From Kingella negevensis (GTDB taxonomy: Bacteria; Pseudomonadota; Gammaproteobacteria; Burkholderiales; Neisseriaceae): 64,000 bases of DNA. The position numbers were made by a program, and so were the translations under genes. The first letter of the stretch is position 1, and the number at the start of each line of letters is the position of its first letter. Shown here piece after piece: positions 22,577 to 31,427 of this stretch. The notes under the pieces were generated by a model, which was not told the DNA's origin, did no database searches, and saw only the letters and a program-made list of their open reading frames with translations. The DNA is taken from assembly GCF_030177895.1 (NCBI RefSeq), contig NZ_CP123448.1, forward strand, positions 1,488,001 to 1,552,000, read 5' to 3'.

Positions 22577-22613
22577 AAAGCAGCCTGAAAATATTTTCAG
22601 GCTGCTTTTTTTG
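22577..22613 (+). terminator. DUS-hairpin terminator after tsf
   Basis: AAAAGCAGCCTGAAAA, a 3-nt loop and TTTTCAGGCTGC followed by T7 form a strong intrinsic terminator. Confidence 0.88.
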
Positions 22614-22621
22614 CGGTTATG

Positions 22622-22728
22622 TATAGTTGATTAAAATGAAAATGAGACAAGGCGACAACGCCCGCCGTGTGCGCGTGGCACATAAGTGCGTTGGCAACGC
22701 GGTATCATTGAGATTTTAATCAACTAAA
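22622..22728. repeat. Correia-like element overlapping the dprA stop
   Basis: A 107-bp element with terminal repeats TAGTTGATTAAAAT (22624-22637) and ATTTTAATCAACTA (22713-22726). Its core (GAGACAAGGCGACAACG, then GTTGGCAACGC) is the reverse complement of the core of the element at 62899-63005. Ends and the GACAAGGCGAC / GGCAACGC words match the neisserial Correia family from memory. The right terminal repeat supplies the dprA stop codon. Confidence 0.85.
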
Positions 22729-23875
22729 TTCGTTGGTATCGCCCACCAGCCACACTTGCCACCCAACCTTCCAATTCCCATTCCGTCAGCAAAGCGTAAA
22801 TATCACTAGCAGATAATTCACTCTGCTGTGCCAACGTATCGGGATGAATTGGGCCATAGCCCATTTGCTGCAAGAGTGGATGCGTCTTTTCAGGCTGCGA
22901 TAATGCAGCCTGAATCATCAAATCATCTTTCACCGTCAAAGGTGTAACTGAAGTTTTCAGGCTGCCTGAAAATTGTGGATAAGCAGGATTGTGAATCACA
23001 TGTCCCAACTCACTCAAAATATCATCTAAACATTCCACCAATTTCGCACCTTCTTTAATCAGTTTATGACAACCTTTGGCGTGCGGATTATCAATCGACC
23101 CTGGAACAGCCATCACATCGCGCCCCATATCCGCCGCTTGTCGGGCCGTAATGAGTGAACCGCTTTCCAATGCAGCTTCTACCACCAACACCGCTTGGCT
23201 TTGCGCTGCAATAATGCGATTACGGCGCGGAAAATTGCCAGCAAGCGGACGTGTTCCCAACGGAAATTCTGAAATTACCAAACCTTGTTCCGCAATTTGT
23301 CGCGCTAACTTTTGGTTGGACGCAGGATAAATGCGGTCAATCCCCGTTCCCCAAACAGCAATCGTGCTGCCTGAACCATTCAATGCGCCTGTGTGCGCCG
23401 CCGTATCAATCCCAGCAGCCATGCCAGAAATTACCGTAATCCCGTGTTCACTCAACGCCTTGCCAAAATCATGCGCGATTCGCATGGCTTGCGGTGTTGC
23501 GTGGCGGCTGCCGACAATGCCCACCGATGTGTTTTGCAACAAAGCCGCATTACCGCGCAAAAACAGCACGGGCGACGCAGTTATCCCTTCCGCCAACATT
23601 TCAGGATAATCATCATCACACGCAAACATCAAACGACAGCCATCTTGTTCTTCCCAAGTCAAAGCCGCTTCCGTGGCTTGTTTTGCCAATGAAGTATCGT
23701 GCCACGAAGCCGCCGCTTGTTTTGCGTGTTTACCCAGTTGCGCGATTTGGTCGGCAGGTGTGGATAACGCGGCCTGTGGATTGCCGTAAGTTTGCAGCAA
23801 AGTATTAAAAGTTTCTGCACCAATATACGGAGTGAAAGCCAGTTGCAACCATGCGTAGCGTTCTAAATCGGTCAT
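22724..23875 (-). CDS. dprA: DNA processing protein DprA (Smf)
   Basis: A 383-residue protein that loads RecA on incoming single-stranded DNA during natural transformation. Central Rossmann-like domain: VGIVGSRHATPQA, ISGMAAGIDTAAHTGAL, PASNQKLA, and FPRRNRIIAAQSQAVLVVEA followed by GSLITARQAADMGR. The C-terminus (residues about 320-383) is the winged-helix DML1-like domain. The start overlaps the upstream gene's stop (ATGA), implying translational coupling. The last codon and TAG lie at the edge of a Correia-like element, so the tail may differ from relatives. Confidence 0.95.
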   Translation of the reverse strand: MTDLERYAWLQLAFTPYIGAETFNTLLQTYGNPQAALSTPADQIAQLGKHAKQAAASWHDTSLAKQATEAALTWEEQDGCRLMFACDDDYPEMLAEGITASPVLFLRGNAALLQNTSVGIVGSRHATPQAMRIAHDFGKALSEHGITVISGMAAGIDTAAHTGALNGSGSTIAVWGTGIDRIYPASNQKLARQIAEQGLVISEFPLGTRPLAGNFPRRNRIIAAQSQAVLVVEAALESGSLITARQAADMGRDVMAVPGSIDNPHAKGCHKLIKEGAKLVECLDDILSELGHVIHNPAYPQFSGSLKTSVTPLTVKDDLMIQAALSQPEKTHPLLQQMGYGPIHPDTLAQQSELSASDIYALLTEWELEGWVASVAGGRYQRI

Positions 23876-26800
23876 GCTGCACCTTTATGGTTGGCGACAA
23901 ACTGCTCCCAGTTTGCAGAAGTTTTCAGCAGCCCCAATGCCACCAGTTGCTCGCTGTTTTGATACAAAACACTTTTGTCTAATTGCGATAAATCCATGTG
24001 TTCCGCTTCAATGGTTTGATACATATCTACATAACGTTGATACATCGCGCCACCACGGCCATGTTCTTTGCGTTTGGTTTCATCAACCGCTTTGGCTTGA
24101 AAATCGCCCAGCATTTTAAAATGAAGATACACGCTAGACACATTAGCGATTTTAATCGGCGTAGATTGGTGAGTAGAGCGCAAAAATTTAAAGCCTTTTT
24201 TGTATTTAAACACGCCTGTTTTGATGAACGAAATGGGCGAAATATTGAAATGGGTAAAAATGCCACCGCTTGGGAACGTGTAAGGGCAAGTCATTTGCTG
24301 ATAAAAATGGTAGTTATTGTAAAAATACGGCGCAGTTGCCAACATACTATTGCCTGATTGGTAAGCCAGTTGCTGTTCCAAATTTTTCGGATACATATCC
24401 AGCATATACGAACCCATGCCTTCCATTTTTTCCTGTTCCAAATATTGGATAATATAAGGTAGCGCGTGGGTTTCTGAATGCGGATAAACCAGCAATTCAT
24501 CAATATCAGGCTGGATACACCATTGACCGTCCGCCAAATATTTCTCCATTAAGCAGTTAATCCAAGCCATGCCAAAGCCAGCCGCCCTGAAGCTATCTTT
24601 CGTCCAGAAAACATAGCAATCTTTCTGCTTCAGCAAATATTCCAAACTGCCGTCCGTAGAACCATTGTCCACAAAAATAAAATGCGTGATGCCCAGTTTG
24701 CGATAATGGTTCAAGAAATCAGGCAAGCGCAACATTTCATTACGCGCTAACGCAAACAACGGCAAATCATATTTATTCAACTGCAATTTTTTCAGGCTGC
24801 GATACAACAATTCATTGCCCTTAGGCAACAATTCAGGGAAATGCTCTTTCGTGATAATTTCCTGCCACAGTTTCCATTCCAATTCCAGATTTTGTTGCTT
24901 GTGCGCTTCCCAAGCATACAAACGCAAATATTGCGAAGACGCATGCTGATGTGGCAACTGTCCAATTAATTTCAACGCTTCCACATTTTTGCCAAACTTA
25001 ACATACAAACGAATCAAGTTCAAACGAATACGTTGATTAAACGGCTGCTGCTGCGCCAAAGACTCCATTAAACGCAACATTTTTTCAGGCTGGTGCGGAC
25101 TATCCACATCATCAAACGCAATATGCACCGTCGCATGATTGATGTAATTCAGCGCAATGTCCCAATCAAAAGGGAACTGCTGATGCAAGTCAGCCAGCTT
25201 CTCAATCCACGCCAAATTTCCCTGTTTTGCCCGAACAATATCCGCCCAAATCAACTGATTTTTAGCCGATAGTGGCGAAGCGATATAGTTTTCAAAAACC
25301 GTAACCGCCTCATCAATTTCATTCTGCGCCAAATGCTCGCGCACCAAATTTTGGGCAATTGGCTCACTGCGTGGGAATTTCAGTAAACCATGTTGCAAAA
25401 CCGAAATCGCCTTAGCGTGTTGCAACGATTTAGAATGCACATCAGCCAAGCCCATAATCGGCATAAACTCATTTGGGAACTGTTTTACCAAATCCACGAA
25501 ATAATCTTCCGCTTCCCTCATTTGCCCTTGCGCCAATAACGCATAACCTACGCTGCGATAAAACGGCAAATGATTAGGGAACAATTCAGTCGCCCGTTTG
25601 CTCACGCGCAACGCCGTTTGCCAATCATTTTTCACCGTCATTATGTTAATCAGCCCACTCATATAATGGAAATCCTGTGGGAAGTTCACTTTCAACGACA
25701 AAAATACAGACTGCGCTTGCGTATATTGTGCTAACTGCGTATGCGCCTGCCCTTGCCACCAATAGCCTTGATACATTTTAGGAAAGCGATGTTGGAACGA
25801 CTGACTCAACCCAACCACAGTCTGCCAATCCTGCACATGCTGCGCGATGTTCACTACGCCTTCATAGCCCTGATGCGCGTCAGGAAAATTTTGCTGCAAC
25901 TGCGTGAAAAATGACAAAGCCTGTTCATAGCGATACAAACGAATACACGCCTGCCCTTGCCACCAATAACCCTGCCACATATTCGGGAATTTCGCTGTAA
26001 AATCACTTGCAGCTTGAAAAGCCAATTCATCATTATTTTGATGTTTCGCTAAGTCCACCATGCCCTGCCAGCCTTGCGACTGTTTGGGGAACTGCTTTTG
26101 CAACGTTTCAAATTCCGCACGCGCAATGTCATACTGATAACACTCTTTTTGCGACAAACCCAGCCACCAATAGCCTTGCCACATTTTTGGGAAACGCTGC
26201 TTAAACGCTTCCGCTCGTTTCGCCATCAATACCCAATCGCATTGCTCTTTCGCCAGCAACACCAATTCTTCCCACACCTTAGACAAGTTAGGGCGTTTTT
26301 CAACCAATTCCGAAAAGTAACGCTCCGCGTCCGCCAAACGTCCCAAATTTTTCGCTGCTACGCCAAACCAAAACAGCGATTGCCACATATCAGGAAAATG
26401 TTGTTGGAATACGCGCGTGCGGTTTTCCATTTCTTGCCAATTTTGCTGAACTTCTGCCACGTTTACCAAGCCCTCAATCCCCTGATATTTTTCAGGGAAA
26501 CGTTCAATCAATTGCAGAAACCAATAATCCGCCTGCTCAAACTGTTGCAAATTTTTATAAGCATGCCCCAGCCACCAACAACCCTCCCAATGCTCAGGGA
26601 ATTTTTGTTGATACTGCAGCGCATATTCCACGCTTTTTTGCCAATCTTTCAAGTCGCGCGCAATATTGCTCAAGCCGTCCAAACCCTCAGGCGCGTTTGG
26701 AAAGTGTTGGCACAACCATTCAAATTTTTCAGCAGCTTGTTCGTGCTGTTTCGTGTGGCGTAATGCTTGTCCCCATGCCGCATAAAATTGAATTTTGTCT

Positions 26801-26907
26801 GCGTCTGGCAAATCATCAAAAGTTTCTAAAACCGCAGGCACAGCAGCAAGGCAATCTTGCCATTTTTGGTTTGCGTAAGATTGAGAGAATTGTTCAAAAG
26901 TATTCAT
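23872..26907 (-). CDS. TPR-repeat protein with C-terminal glycosyltransferase domain
   Basis: A 1011-residue soluble protein. Residues about 1-640 are tetratricopeptide-like repeats of about 34 residues with recurring GYWWLGQA/GYWWQGQA-type helices. Residues about 690-900 resemble a GT-A glycosyltransferase of the Glyco_tranf_2_4/GT92 kind: LFALARNEMLRLPDFLNHYR, FVDNGSTDGSLEYL and the metal-site-like DIDELLVYP. No signal peptide or membrane segment is visible, so it should act in the cytoplasm. The acceptor is unknown; TPR domains in O-GlcNAc-type enzymes bind protein acceptors, so a protein or surface-glycan target is possible. It overlaps dprA by 4 bp. Confidence 0.8.
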   Translation of the reverse strand: MNTFEQFSQSYANQKWQDCLAAVPAVLETFDDLPDADKIQFYAAWGQALRHTKQHEQAAEKFEWLCQHFPNAPEGLDGLSNIARDLKDWQKSVEYALQYQQKFPEHWEGCWWLGHAYKNLQQFEQADYWFLQLIERFPEKYQGIEGLVNVAEVQQNWQEMENRTRVFQQHFPDMWQSLFWFGVAAKNLGRLADAERYFSELVEKRPNLSKVWEELVLLAKEQCDWVLMAKRAEAFKQRFPKMWQGYWWLGLSQKECYQYDIARAEFETLQKQFPKQSQGWQGMVDLAKHQNNDELAFQAASDFTAKFPNMWQGYWWQGQACIRLYRYEQALSFFTQLQQNFPDAHQGYEGVVNIAQHVQDWQTVVGLSQSFQHRFPKMYQGYWWQGQAHTQLAQYTQAQSVFLSLKVNFPQDFHYMSGLINIMTVKNDWQTALRVSKRATELFPNHLPFYRSVGYALLAQGQMREAEDYFVDLVKQFPNEFMPIMGLADVHSKSLQHAKAISVLQHGLLKFPRSEPIAQNLVREHLAQNEIDEAVTVFENYIASPLSAKNQLIWADIVRAKQGNLAWIEKLADLHQQFPFDWDIALNYINHATVHIAFDDVDSPHQPEKMLRLMESLAQQQPFNQRIRLNLIRLYVKFGKNVEALKLIGQLPHQHASSQYLRLYAWEAHKQQNLELEWKLWQEIITKEHFPELLPKGNELLYRSLKKLQLNKYDLPLFALARNEMLRLPDFLNHYRKLGITHFIFVDNGSTDGSLEYLLKQKDCYVFWTKDSFRAAGFGMAWINCLMEKYLADGQWCIQPDIDELLVYPHSETHALPYIIQYLEQEKMEGMGSYMLDMYPKNLEQQLAYQSGNSMLATAPYFYNNYHFYQQMTCPYTFPSGGIFTHFNISPISFIKTGVFKYKKGFKFLRSTHQSTPIKIANVSSVYLHFKMLGDFQAKAVDETKRKEHGRGGAMYQRYVDMYQTIEAEHMDLSQLDKSVLYQNSEQLVALGLLKTSANWEQFVANHKGAA

Positions 26908-27012
26908 AGCTAATTCTTTGGTTTGGTCTGTAAATAGTTGAATTATAGCAGATTGATAAAACGGTTTTTAGGCCGCAACGGTTGGCTTATTCAAGCAGGA
27001 TTTAAACCAAAC

Positions 27013-27048
27013 AAAAAGCAGCCTGAAAAATCTTTCAGGCTGCCTAAA
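27013..27048 (-). terminator. DUS-hairpin terminator
   Basis: AAAAAGCAGCCTGAAA and TTTCAGGCTGCC form a hairpin between the TonB-family pseudogene and the TPR-glycosyltransferase gene. It fits as the end of the pseudogene transcript on the minus strand. Confidence 0.6.
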
Positions 27049-27151
27049 ATTTATGCAATTTAATAAAATAGATTATTTTCAAATAGATAAATCACTTATC
27101 CACAAAAGATACACACGTTCTACAAAGAAACAAAGGATATTTTCAGGCTAC

Positions 27152-27739
27152 CTAATTTTCCAAACCAAAATTAAACCGCTGCTGCCCAATATAATAAACC
27201 GCTTTCCCACGATAAGAAGCCACCGCATACCGCGAAGCCATCGCCGCCTGTTTCGCCGCAGAATCCAAAAGCTGATGTCGGCTAGAATTCGCCACTTACG
27301 CCGCCAACGGTTTCCCCTCTTTATCCACGACCACATTCAACAGCACAACACCTTCCGCGCTATCTTCAAGAGCAGACTTTGGATAAGACGGTGCAATAGG
27401 GCGTTCCGTTGCGTGATTGAAATCCAGCTTCACCGTTTTCGGCAGCGTGAACACAAGCAACACCTCTTGCGAACTTTCAACCGCCTGACAACGCTGCTGA
27501 GAATCGCATTGTTGTGCCGCTTTCACACGCTTCGGCAAAGGATAGCTTTGCGCTAATTTGCCCAATTCAGGCGAACTTTCCTCGCCCCAAACTACTTTGG
27601 ACACATTGCCCTGTTTATCCACAAGCAAACGCACCTGAACAATCCCGTCCTGAAAATTCGGTGCATCTTGCACAATTCAGATCGTTTCAGGCTGCAAAAT
27701 CCGTTCCGCATGCGCCATATTCAATACCGCACACATCAT
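27152..27739 (-). pseudogene. TonB-family C-terminal-domain protein with two in-frame stops
   Basis: Reading leftward from ATG 27739 (preceded by AAGGAATTGTG) gives a short hydrophobic start (MMCAVLNMAHA), then an in-frame TGA at 27679-27677. The frame continues with QDAPNFQDGIVQVRLLVDKQ and the TonB-like segment APSYPKSALEDSAEGVVLLN, then a TAA at 27298-27296. After it the frame continues with VANSSRHQLLDSAAKQAAMA and YRGKAVYYIGQQRF to a final stop at 27152. Two nonsense codons without frameshift in an otherwise well-kept 196-codon frame suggest recent decay. Intact homologues would transduce energy or sense the periplasm. A partial product from GTG 27673 would lack the signal peptide. Confidence 0.8.
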
Positions 27740-27754
27740 CACAATTCCTTGAAA

Positions 27755-27788
27755 AAAAGCAGCCTGAAAAACCTTTCAGGCTGCGTTT
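27755..27788 (-). terminator. DUS-hairpin terminator between ffh and the TonB-like pseudogene
   Basis: AAAGCAGCCTGAAAAA and TTTCAGGCTGCGTTT form a stem. On the minus strand it ends the ffh transcript. Confidence 0.7.
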
Positions 27789-27798
27789 ACACAACAAG

Positions 27799-29163
27799 CT
27801 ACATACCAGGGAACATTCCTTTCATTCCCTTCGCCATACGCATCAATTTAGCCATACCCTTACCGCTAAACATCTTCATCATTTGCTGCGACTGCTCAAA
27901 CTGTTTCAACATCTTATTCACTTCCTGCACCGTAACCCCAGCCCCAGCCGCAATACGTTTTTTACGGCTTGCCTTGATAATCGCAGGGTTTGCACGCTCT
28001 TTCGGCGTCATTGAATTGATAATCGCCTCAACATGCCCCATCGCCTTTTCCGCCGTACCCTCAGGAATCTGTTTAGACAACTGTCCCAATTCACCAGGCA
28101 TTTTAGACAACAAATTCTCAAAGCCGCCCATATTACGCATTTGCTGGATTTGCGCCTTAAAGTCGTTCAAATCAAAGCCCTTGCCCTTGTGTAACTTGCT
28201 TGCCATTTCCTTGGCTAAGTCTTCATCAATCCCTTTCTGTACATCTTCCAGCAATGTAATCACATCGCCCATACCCAAAATGCGGCTCGCAATACGGTCA
28301 GGATAGAACGGCTCTAAACCATTGATTTTTTCGCCAATACCAATAAATTTAATCGGTTTACCCGTTACTTGGCGCACAGACAACGCCGCACCGCCGCGCG
28401 AATCACCGTCCATTTTCGTCAGCACAACGCCCGTCAAAGCCAACGCTTCATCAAACGCTTTTGCCGTGTTCACCGCATCTTGACCCAACATCGCGTCCAC
28501 CACAAACAGCGTTTCCACAGGCTTAATCGCCACATGAATTGCACGGATTTCCGCCATCATTTCCGCGTCAATCGCCAAACGACCAGCCGTGTCCACCATC
28601 AACACATCATAAAAATGCTTACGTGCATAATCTTGCGCCGCGCGCGCAATTTCCACAGGATTTTGAGACACGTCAGACGGGAAGAAATCCACTTTCACTT
28701 GTTCCGCCAACAATTTCAACTGCTCAATCGCAGCAGGGCGATACACGTCCGTAGACACCACCAAGATTTTTTTCTTCGGCTCTTGTTCCTTGATTAAACG
28801 TGCCAATTTACCTACCGTTGTGGTTTTACCCGCACCTTGCAAACCTGCCATCAATACCGTAGCAGGTGGCGTTGCAGCCAAGTTCAAGCCCGTGTTTTCT
28901 TTGCCCATCAGCTCAACCAACGCTTCGTTCACAATGCCAAAGAATGCTTGGTCTGGCGTTAAATCATTGGCGAACTCGTGTCCCAACGCGCGTTCTTTCA
29001 CTTGGTTTACAAAGTCTTTCACAATCGGCAAAGCCACGTCTGCTTCCAACAACGCCAAACGCACTTCGCGTAAGGCTTCTTTGATGTTTTCTTCTGTTAA
29101 AGTGGATTGCCCACGGATATTTTTGAATACTTTGCCAAATCGTTGGGTTAAATTGTCTAACAT
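27799..29163 (-). CDS. ffh: Signal recognition particle protein Ffh (SRP54)
   Basis: A 454-residue SRP GTPase that binds 4.5S RNA and signal peptides and docks with FtsY. N domain from MLDNLTQRFGKVFKNIRGQ; G domain with GLQGAGKTTTVGKLA (P loop), DVYRPAAIEQL, DTAGRL and TKMDGDSRGG; C-terminal Met-rich M domain ending in GKGMAKLMRMAKGMKGMFPGM. I chose ATG 29163, where the family starts, because an upstream extension to 29262 encodes a DUS-derived peptide. It is monocistronic with a DUS upstream. Confidence 0.97.
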   Translation of the reverse strand: MLDNLTQRFGKVFKNIRGQSTLTEENIKEALREVRLALLEADVALPIVKDFVNQVKERALGHEFANDLTPDQAFFGIVNEALVELMGKENTGLNLAATPPATVLMAGLQGAGKTTTVGKLARLIKEQEPKKKILVVSTDVYRPAAIEQLKLLAEQVKVDFFPSDVSQNPVEIARAAQDYARKHFYDVLMVDTAGRLAIDAEMMAEIRAIHVAIKPVETLFVVDAMLGQDAVNTAKAFDEALALTGVVLTKMDGDSRGGAALSVRQVTGKPIKFIGIGEKINGLEPFYPDRIASRILGMGDVITLLEDVQKGIDEDLAKEMASKLHKGKGFDLNDFKAQIQQMRNMGGFENLLSKMPGELGQLSKQIPEGTAEKAMGHVEAIINSMTPKERANPAIIKASRKKRIAAGAGVTVQEVNKMLKQFEQSQQMMKMFSGKGMAKLMRMAKGMKGMFPGM

Positions 29164-29287
29164 AATGTTCTCTTTAAATAAAAGGGTTTTCAGGCAGCCT
29201 GAAAAGCGAAAATCAGAAAAATGGCGCATTTTATCATAGATATAGTGGTTTTCAGGCTGCAAATATATTGTGTTGAGTTTTACGTTT

Positions 29288-29338
29288 GAACGTGGCGTTG
29301 TGCCGCCACACTCACGCTTTAAATTACTGCAACGTAAC
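29288..29338. repeat. Short interspersed repeat, copy 1
   Basis: GAACGTGGCGTTGTGCCGCC followed by ACACTCACGCTTT is shared with 34877-34928 and, in part, 59666-59708. All three copies lie next to a DUS. The stretch 29164-29794 contains no gene: it holds DUS copies, this repeat, a DnaA-box cluster and a fold-back element. Confidence 0.6.
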
Positions 29339-29431
29339 AGTTTCAGGCTGCATGAACGTGAATTATCGGCTTGGAAAGCCGACCTACAGCAGAGTTTTTA
29401 GATTTTGCAATCAGCTTATTTCTGTCTTCAT

Positions 29432-29567
29432 TGTGCATAATACCCAGCTTGTCCACAAAACTATCCACAGAAAACGAAAATTTATACCCAACCAAACAGG
29501 GAATACACACAACTTATCCGTGCACTTTTCACAAAAATGACACAGTTTATACACAAACTTATCCACA
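29432..29567. promoter_or_regulatory. Cluster of DnaA boxes
   Basis: Three exact TTATNCACA boxes occur: TTATGCACA on the minus strand at 29432-29440, TTATACACA at 29547-29555 and TTATCCACA at 29559-29567. One-mismatch boxes lie at 29449-29457 (TTGTCCACA), 29461-29469 (CTATCCACA) and 29482-29490 (TTATACCCA). The 136-bp stretch is AT-rich. It could be a replication origin element or a DnaA titration or control site. The rightward rRNA operon to its left argues against a plain origin reading. Confidence 0.6.
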
Positions 29568-29581
29568 AATGCTTTCAGACT

Positions 29582-29723
29582 GAGACCTTTGCAAAACTTT
29601 AGATTTGAGCAATTTTCAAAGCCATAGCAGCGCAAAAAGCGACTACGTACATGAAGTACGTTGAGCTTTTGAGCAGCGCATGGCGAAGAAAATTGCCAAA
29701 GATGAAGATTTTGCAAAGGTTTC
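29582..29723. mobile_element. Fold-back MITE with GAGACCTTTGCAAAA ends
   Basis: A 142-bp element with 15-bp terminal repeats (GAGACCTTTGCAAAA at 29582-29596; TTTTGCAAAGGTTTC at 29709-29723, one mismatch). The inside is also largely self-complementary, e.g. GCCATAGCAGCGCAAAAAGC against GCTTTTGAGCAGCGCATGGC around the palindrome GTACATGAAGTAC. There is no coding capacity. The ends recall neisserial IS5-family ends such as IS1106 (from memory), so a parent IS may mobilise it. Confidence 0.8.
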
Positions 29724-29794
29724 AGGCTGCCTGAAAGTAAACAAATCACGTATAATTAGCGGAATTTTTTACCGAATAAAACATAAACTTAAAA

Positions 29795-30448
29795 ATGATA
29801 CGTTTTGAATCAGTTTCCAAAACTTACCCTGGTGGTTTTCAAGCCTTGAAAAACGTCAGCTTCAATATTGGTAAAGGCGAAATGATTTTCGTGGCAGGAC
29901 ATTCAGGCGCAGGCAAATCCACGATTTTGCGCTTGATTGCAGGCATTACAAAACCAACCACAGGCAAAGTGCTTATCAATAAACACGACTTGGGTTCTCT
30001 GTCTGATAATCAGTTGTGCTATTTGCGCCAACACATCGGCATCGTGTTCCAAGACCACAAAATTTTGTACGACCGCAATGTGCTGCAAAACGTGATGTTG
30101 CCTTTGCGGATTATTGGTTATGACAATAAATCCGCAGAAAAACGCGCGCGCGTGGCGATTGAAAAAGTGGGTTTGGCTGGGCGCGAAAAGGACGACCCAA
30201 ACGGTTTATCAGGTGGCGAACAGCAGCGTTTGTGCATTGCCCGTGCTGTGGTTCATCAACCCAGCTTGCTGATTGCGGACGAACCGTCTGCCAACCTTGA
30301 CCGCGCGTATGCGTTGGACATTATGGAATTGTTCAAAACCTTCCACGAAGCGGGGACGACCGTGATTGTGTCGGCGCACGATGAAAGTTTGATGCAAGAT
30401 TACGGACATCGCATTTTGCGTTTGCAGGAAGGCAGGTTCGCGGCATGA
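29795..30448 (+). CDS. ftsE: Cell division ATP-binding protein FtsE
   Basis: A 217-residue ABC ATPase that, with FtsX, activates septal peptidoglycan hydrolases at the divisome. Motifs: Walker A GHSGAGKST (near residue 36), Q loop in VFQDHKILYDRNVLQNV, signature LSGGEQQRLCIARAV, Walker B LLIADEPSANLD, and the switch His in VSAHDESL. The stop overlaps the ftsX start (ATGA), typical of the pair. A TATAAT at 29751-29756 lies 44 bp upstream, 14 nt after a DUS. The Shine-Dalgarno is weak. Confidence 0.97.
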   Translation: MIRFESVSKTYPGGFQALKNVSFNIGKGEMIFVAGHSGAGKSTILRLIAGITKPTTGKVLINKHDLGSLSDNQLCYLRQHIGIVFQDHKILYDRNVLQNVMLPLRIIGYDNKSAEKRARVAIEKVGLAGREKDDPNGLSGGEQQRLCIARAVVHQPSLLIADEPSANLDRAYALDIMELFKTFHEAGTTVIVSAHDESLMQDYGHRILRLQEGRFAA

Positions 30449-31362
30449 ATAACAACTATCTTTCGTTGCACGCGGAAAGTGCCAAACGGGCGATTGCGTA
30501 TTTCTTCAAGCAGCCTGTAGCAACTTTGCTGATTTTGGCGATGTTGTCGATTGCGATGACTTTGCCGCTGACTTTGTATTTGGGTGTTCAGAGCAGTCAA
30601 ACGGTGTTGAGCAAATTGAGCGAAGTGCCGCAAATCACGGTTTACATGGAACCTGAAGCGAATGAAGCGGAAACGGAAAACGTCCACATGCTGCTGACTT
30701 CGGACAAGCGCGTGAAAGAAGTGAAGTTTGTAAACAAGGAAGACGGCTTGGCAGAAATGCAAAAAGCAATGGGTTCGCAGGACATTGTGTCTATGTTGGA
30801 CGAAAATCCATTGCCCGATGCGTTTGTGGTTACGCCGTTGGAAAACAAACCTGAAGTGATTTCGGCGTTGCAAAGTGAAGCGGCGCATTTCCCAATGGTG
30901 GAAAGCGCGCAAATGGATAAGGAATGGATGCAGACCTTGTATCAATTTAACCGTTTGATGAACCAGATTTTTTGGTTCTTGGCGATTACCTTGGGTGTGG
31001 CGTTTGTGTTGGTGGCACACAATACCATTCGCTTGCAGATTTTGAGCAGCAAGGAAGAAATTGAGATTACAAAATTGTTGGGTGCGCCGTCTGCGTTTGT
31101 GCGCCGTCCGTTTTTGTATCAGGCTGCGTTTCAGAGCTTTTGGGCTGTTGTGATTAGCTTATGCTTGTGTACTTGGGTGATGTTGGCGACTCAACCTGTG
31201 GTTTCGCAAATCGTGCAACCGTATGGGATTAACCTGCAATGGCGTGCGTTTACGCCGTGGGAAATGGTGATGATTACGGTGGTGGTTGTGGTGCTGGGCA
31301 TGACAGGTGCTTGGTTGGCGGTAACGCAGCATTTGTATTTGTTCCGCGCTAAACGGAATTAA
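30445..31362 (+). CDS. ftsX: Cell division protein FtsX
   Basis: A 305-residue inner-membrane permease partner of FtsE. There is a cytoplasmic start, a first membrane segment (ATLLILAMLSIAMTLPLTLY), a periplasmic domain of about 110 residues (SKLSEVPQITVYMEPEANEA onward) that contacts the hydrolase activator, then three more membrane segments, including FWFLAITLGVAFVLVAHNTI. It is translationally coupled to ftsE and followed by a strong terminator. Confidence 0.96.
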   Translation: MNNNYLSLHAESAKRAIAYFFKQPVATLLILAMLSIAMTLPLTLYLGVQSSQTVLSKLSEVPQITVYMEPEANEAETENVHMLLTSDKRVKEVKFVNKEDGLAEMQKAMGSQDIVSMLDENPLPDAFVVTPLENKPEVISALQSEAAHFPMVESAQMDKEWMQTLYQFNRLMNQIFWFLAITLGVAFVLVAHNTIRLQILSSKEEIEITKLLGAPSAFVRRPFLYQAAFQSFWAVVISLCLCTWVMLATQPVVSQIVQPYGINLQWRAFTPWEMVMITVVVVVLGMTGAWLAVTQHLYLFRAKRN

Positions 31363-31386
31363 TAATTTCAGGCAGCCTGAAAATGG

Positions 31387-31420
31387 AAAACAGCGTGTTT
31401 TAACATACACGCTGTTTTTT
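31387..31420 (+). terminator. Terminator after ftsEX
   Basis: AAAACAGCGTGT and ACACGCTGTTTTTTT form a strong stem, flanked on both sides by DUS copies. Confidence 0.88.
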
Positions 31421-31427
31421 TGTATTT

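Noticed and set aside
29432..29567. Calling this stretch the replication origin outright
   Set aside because: No dnaA/dnaN nearby, rRNA operon orientation is unfavourable, and I could not compute GC skew. Kept only as a DnaA-box cluster.
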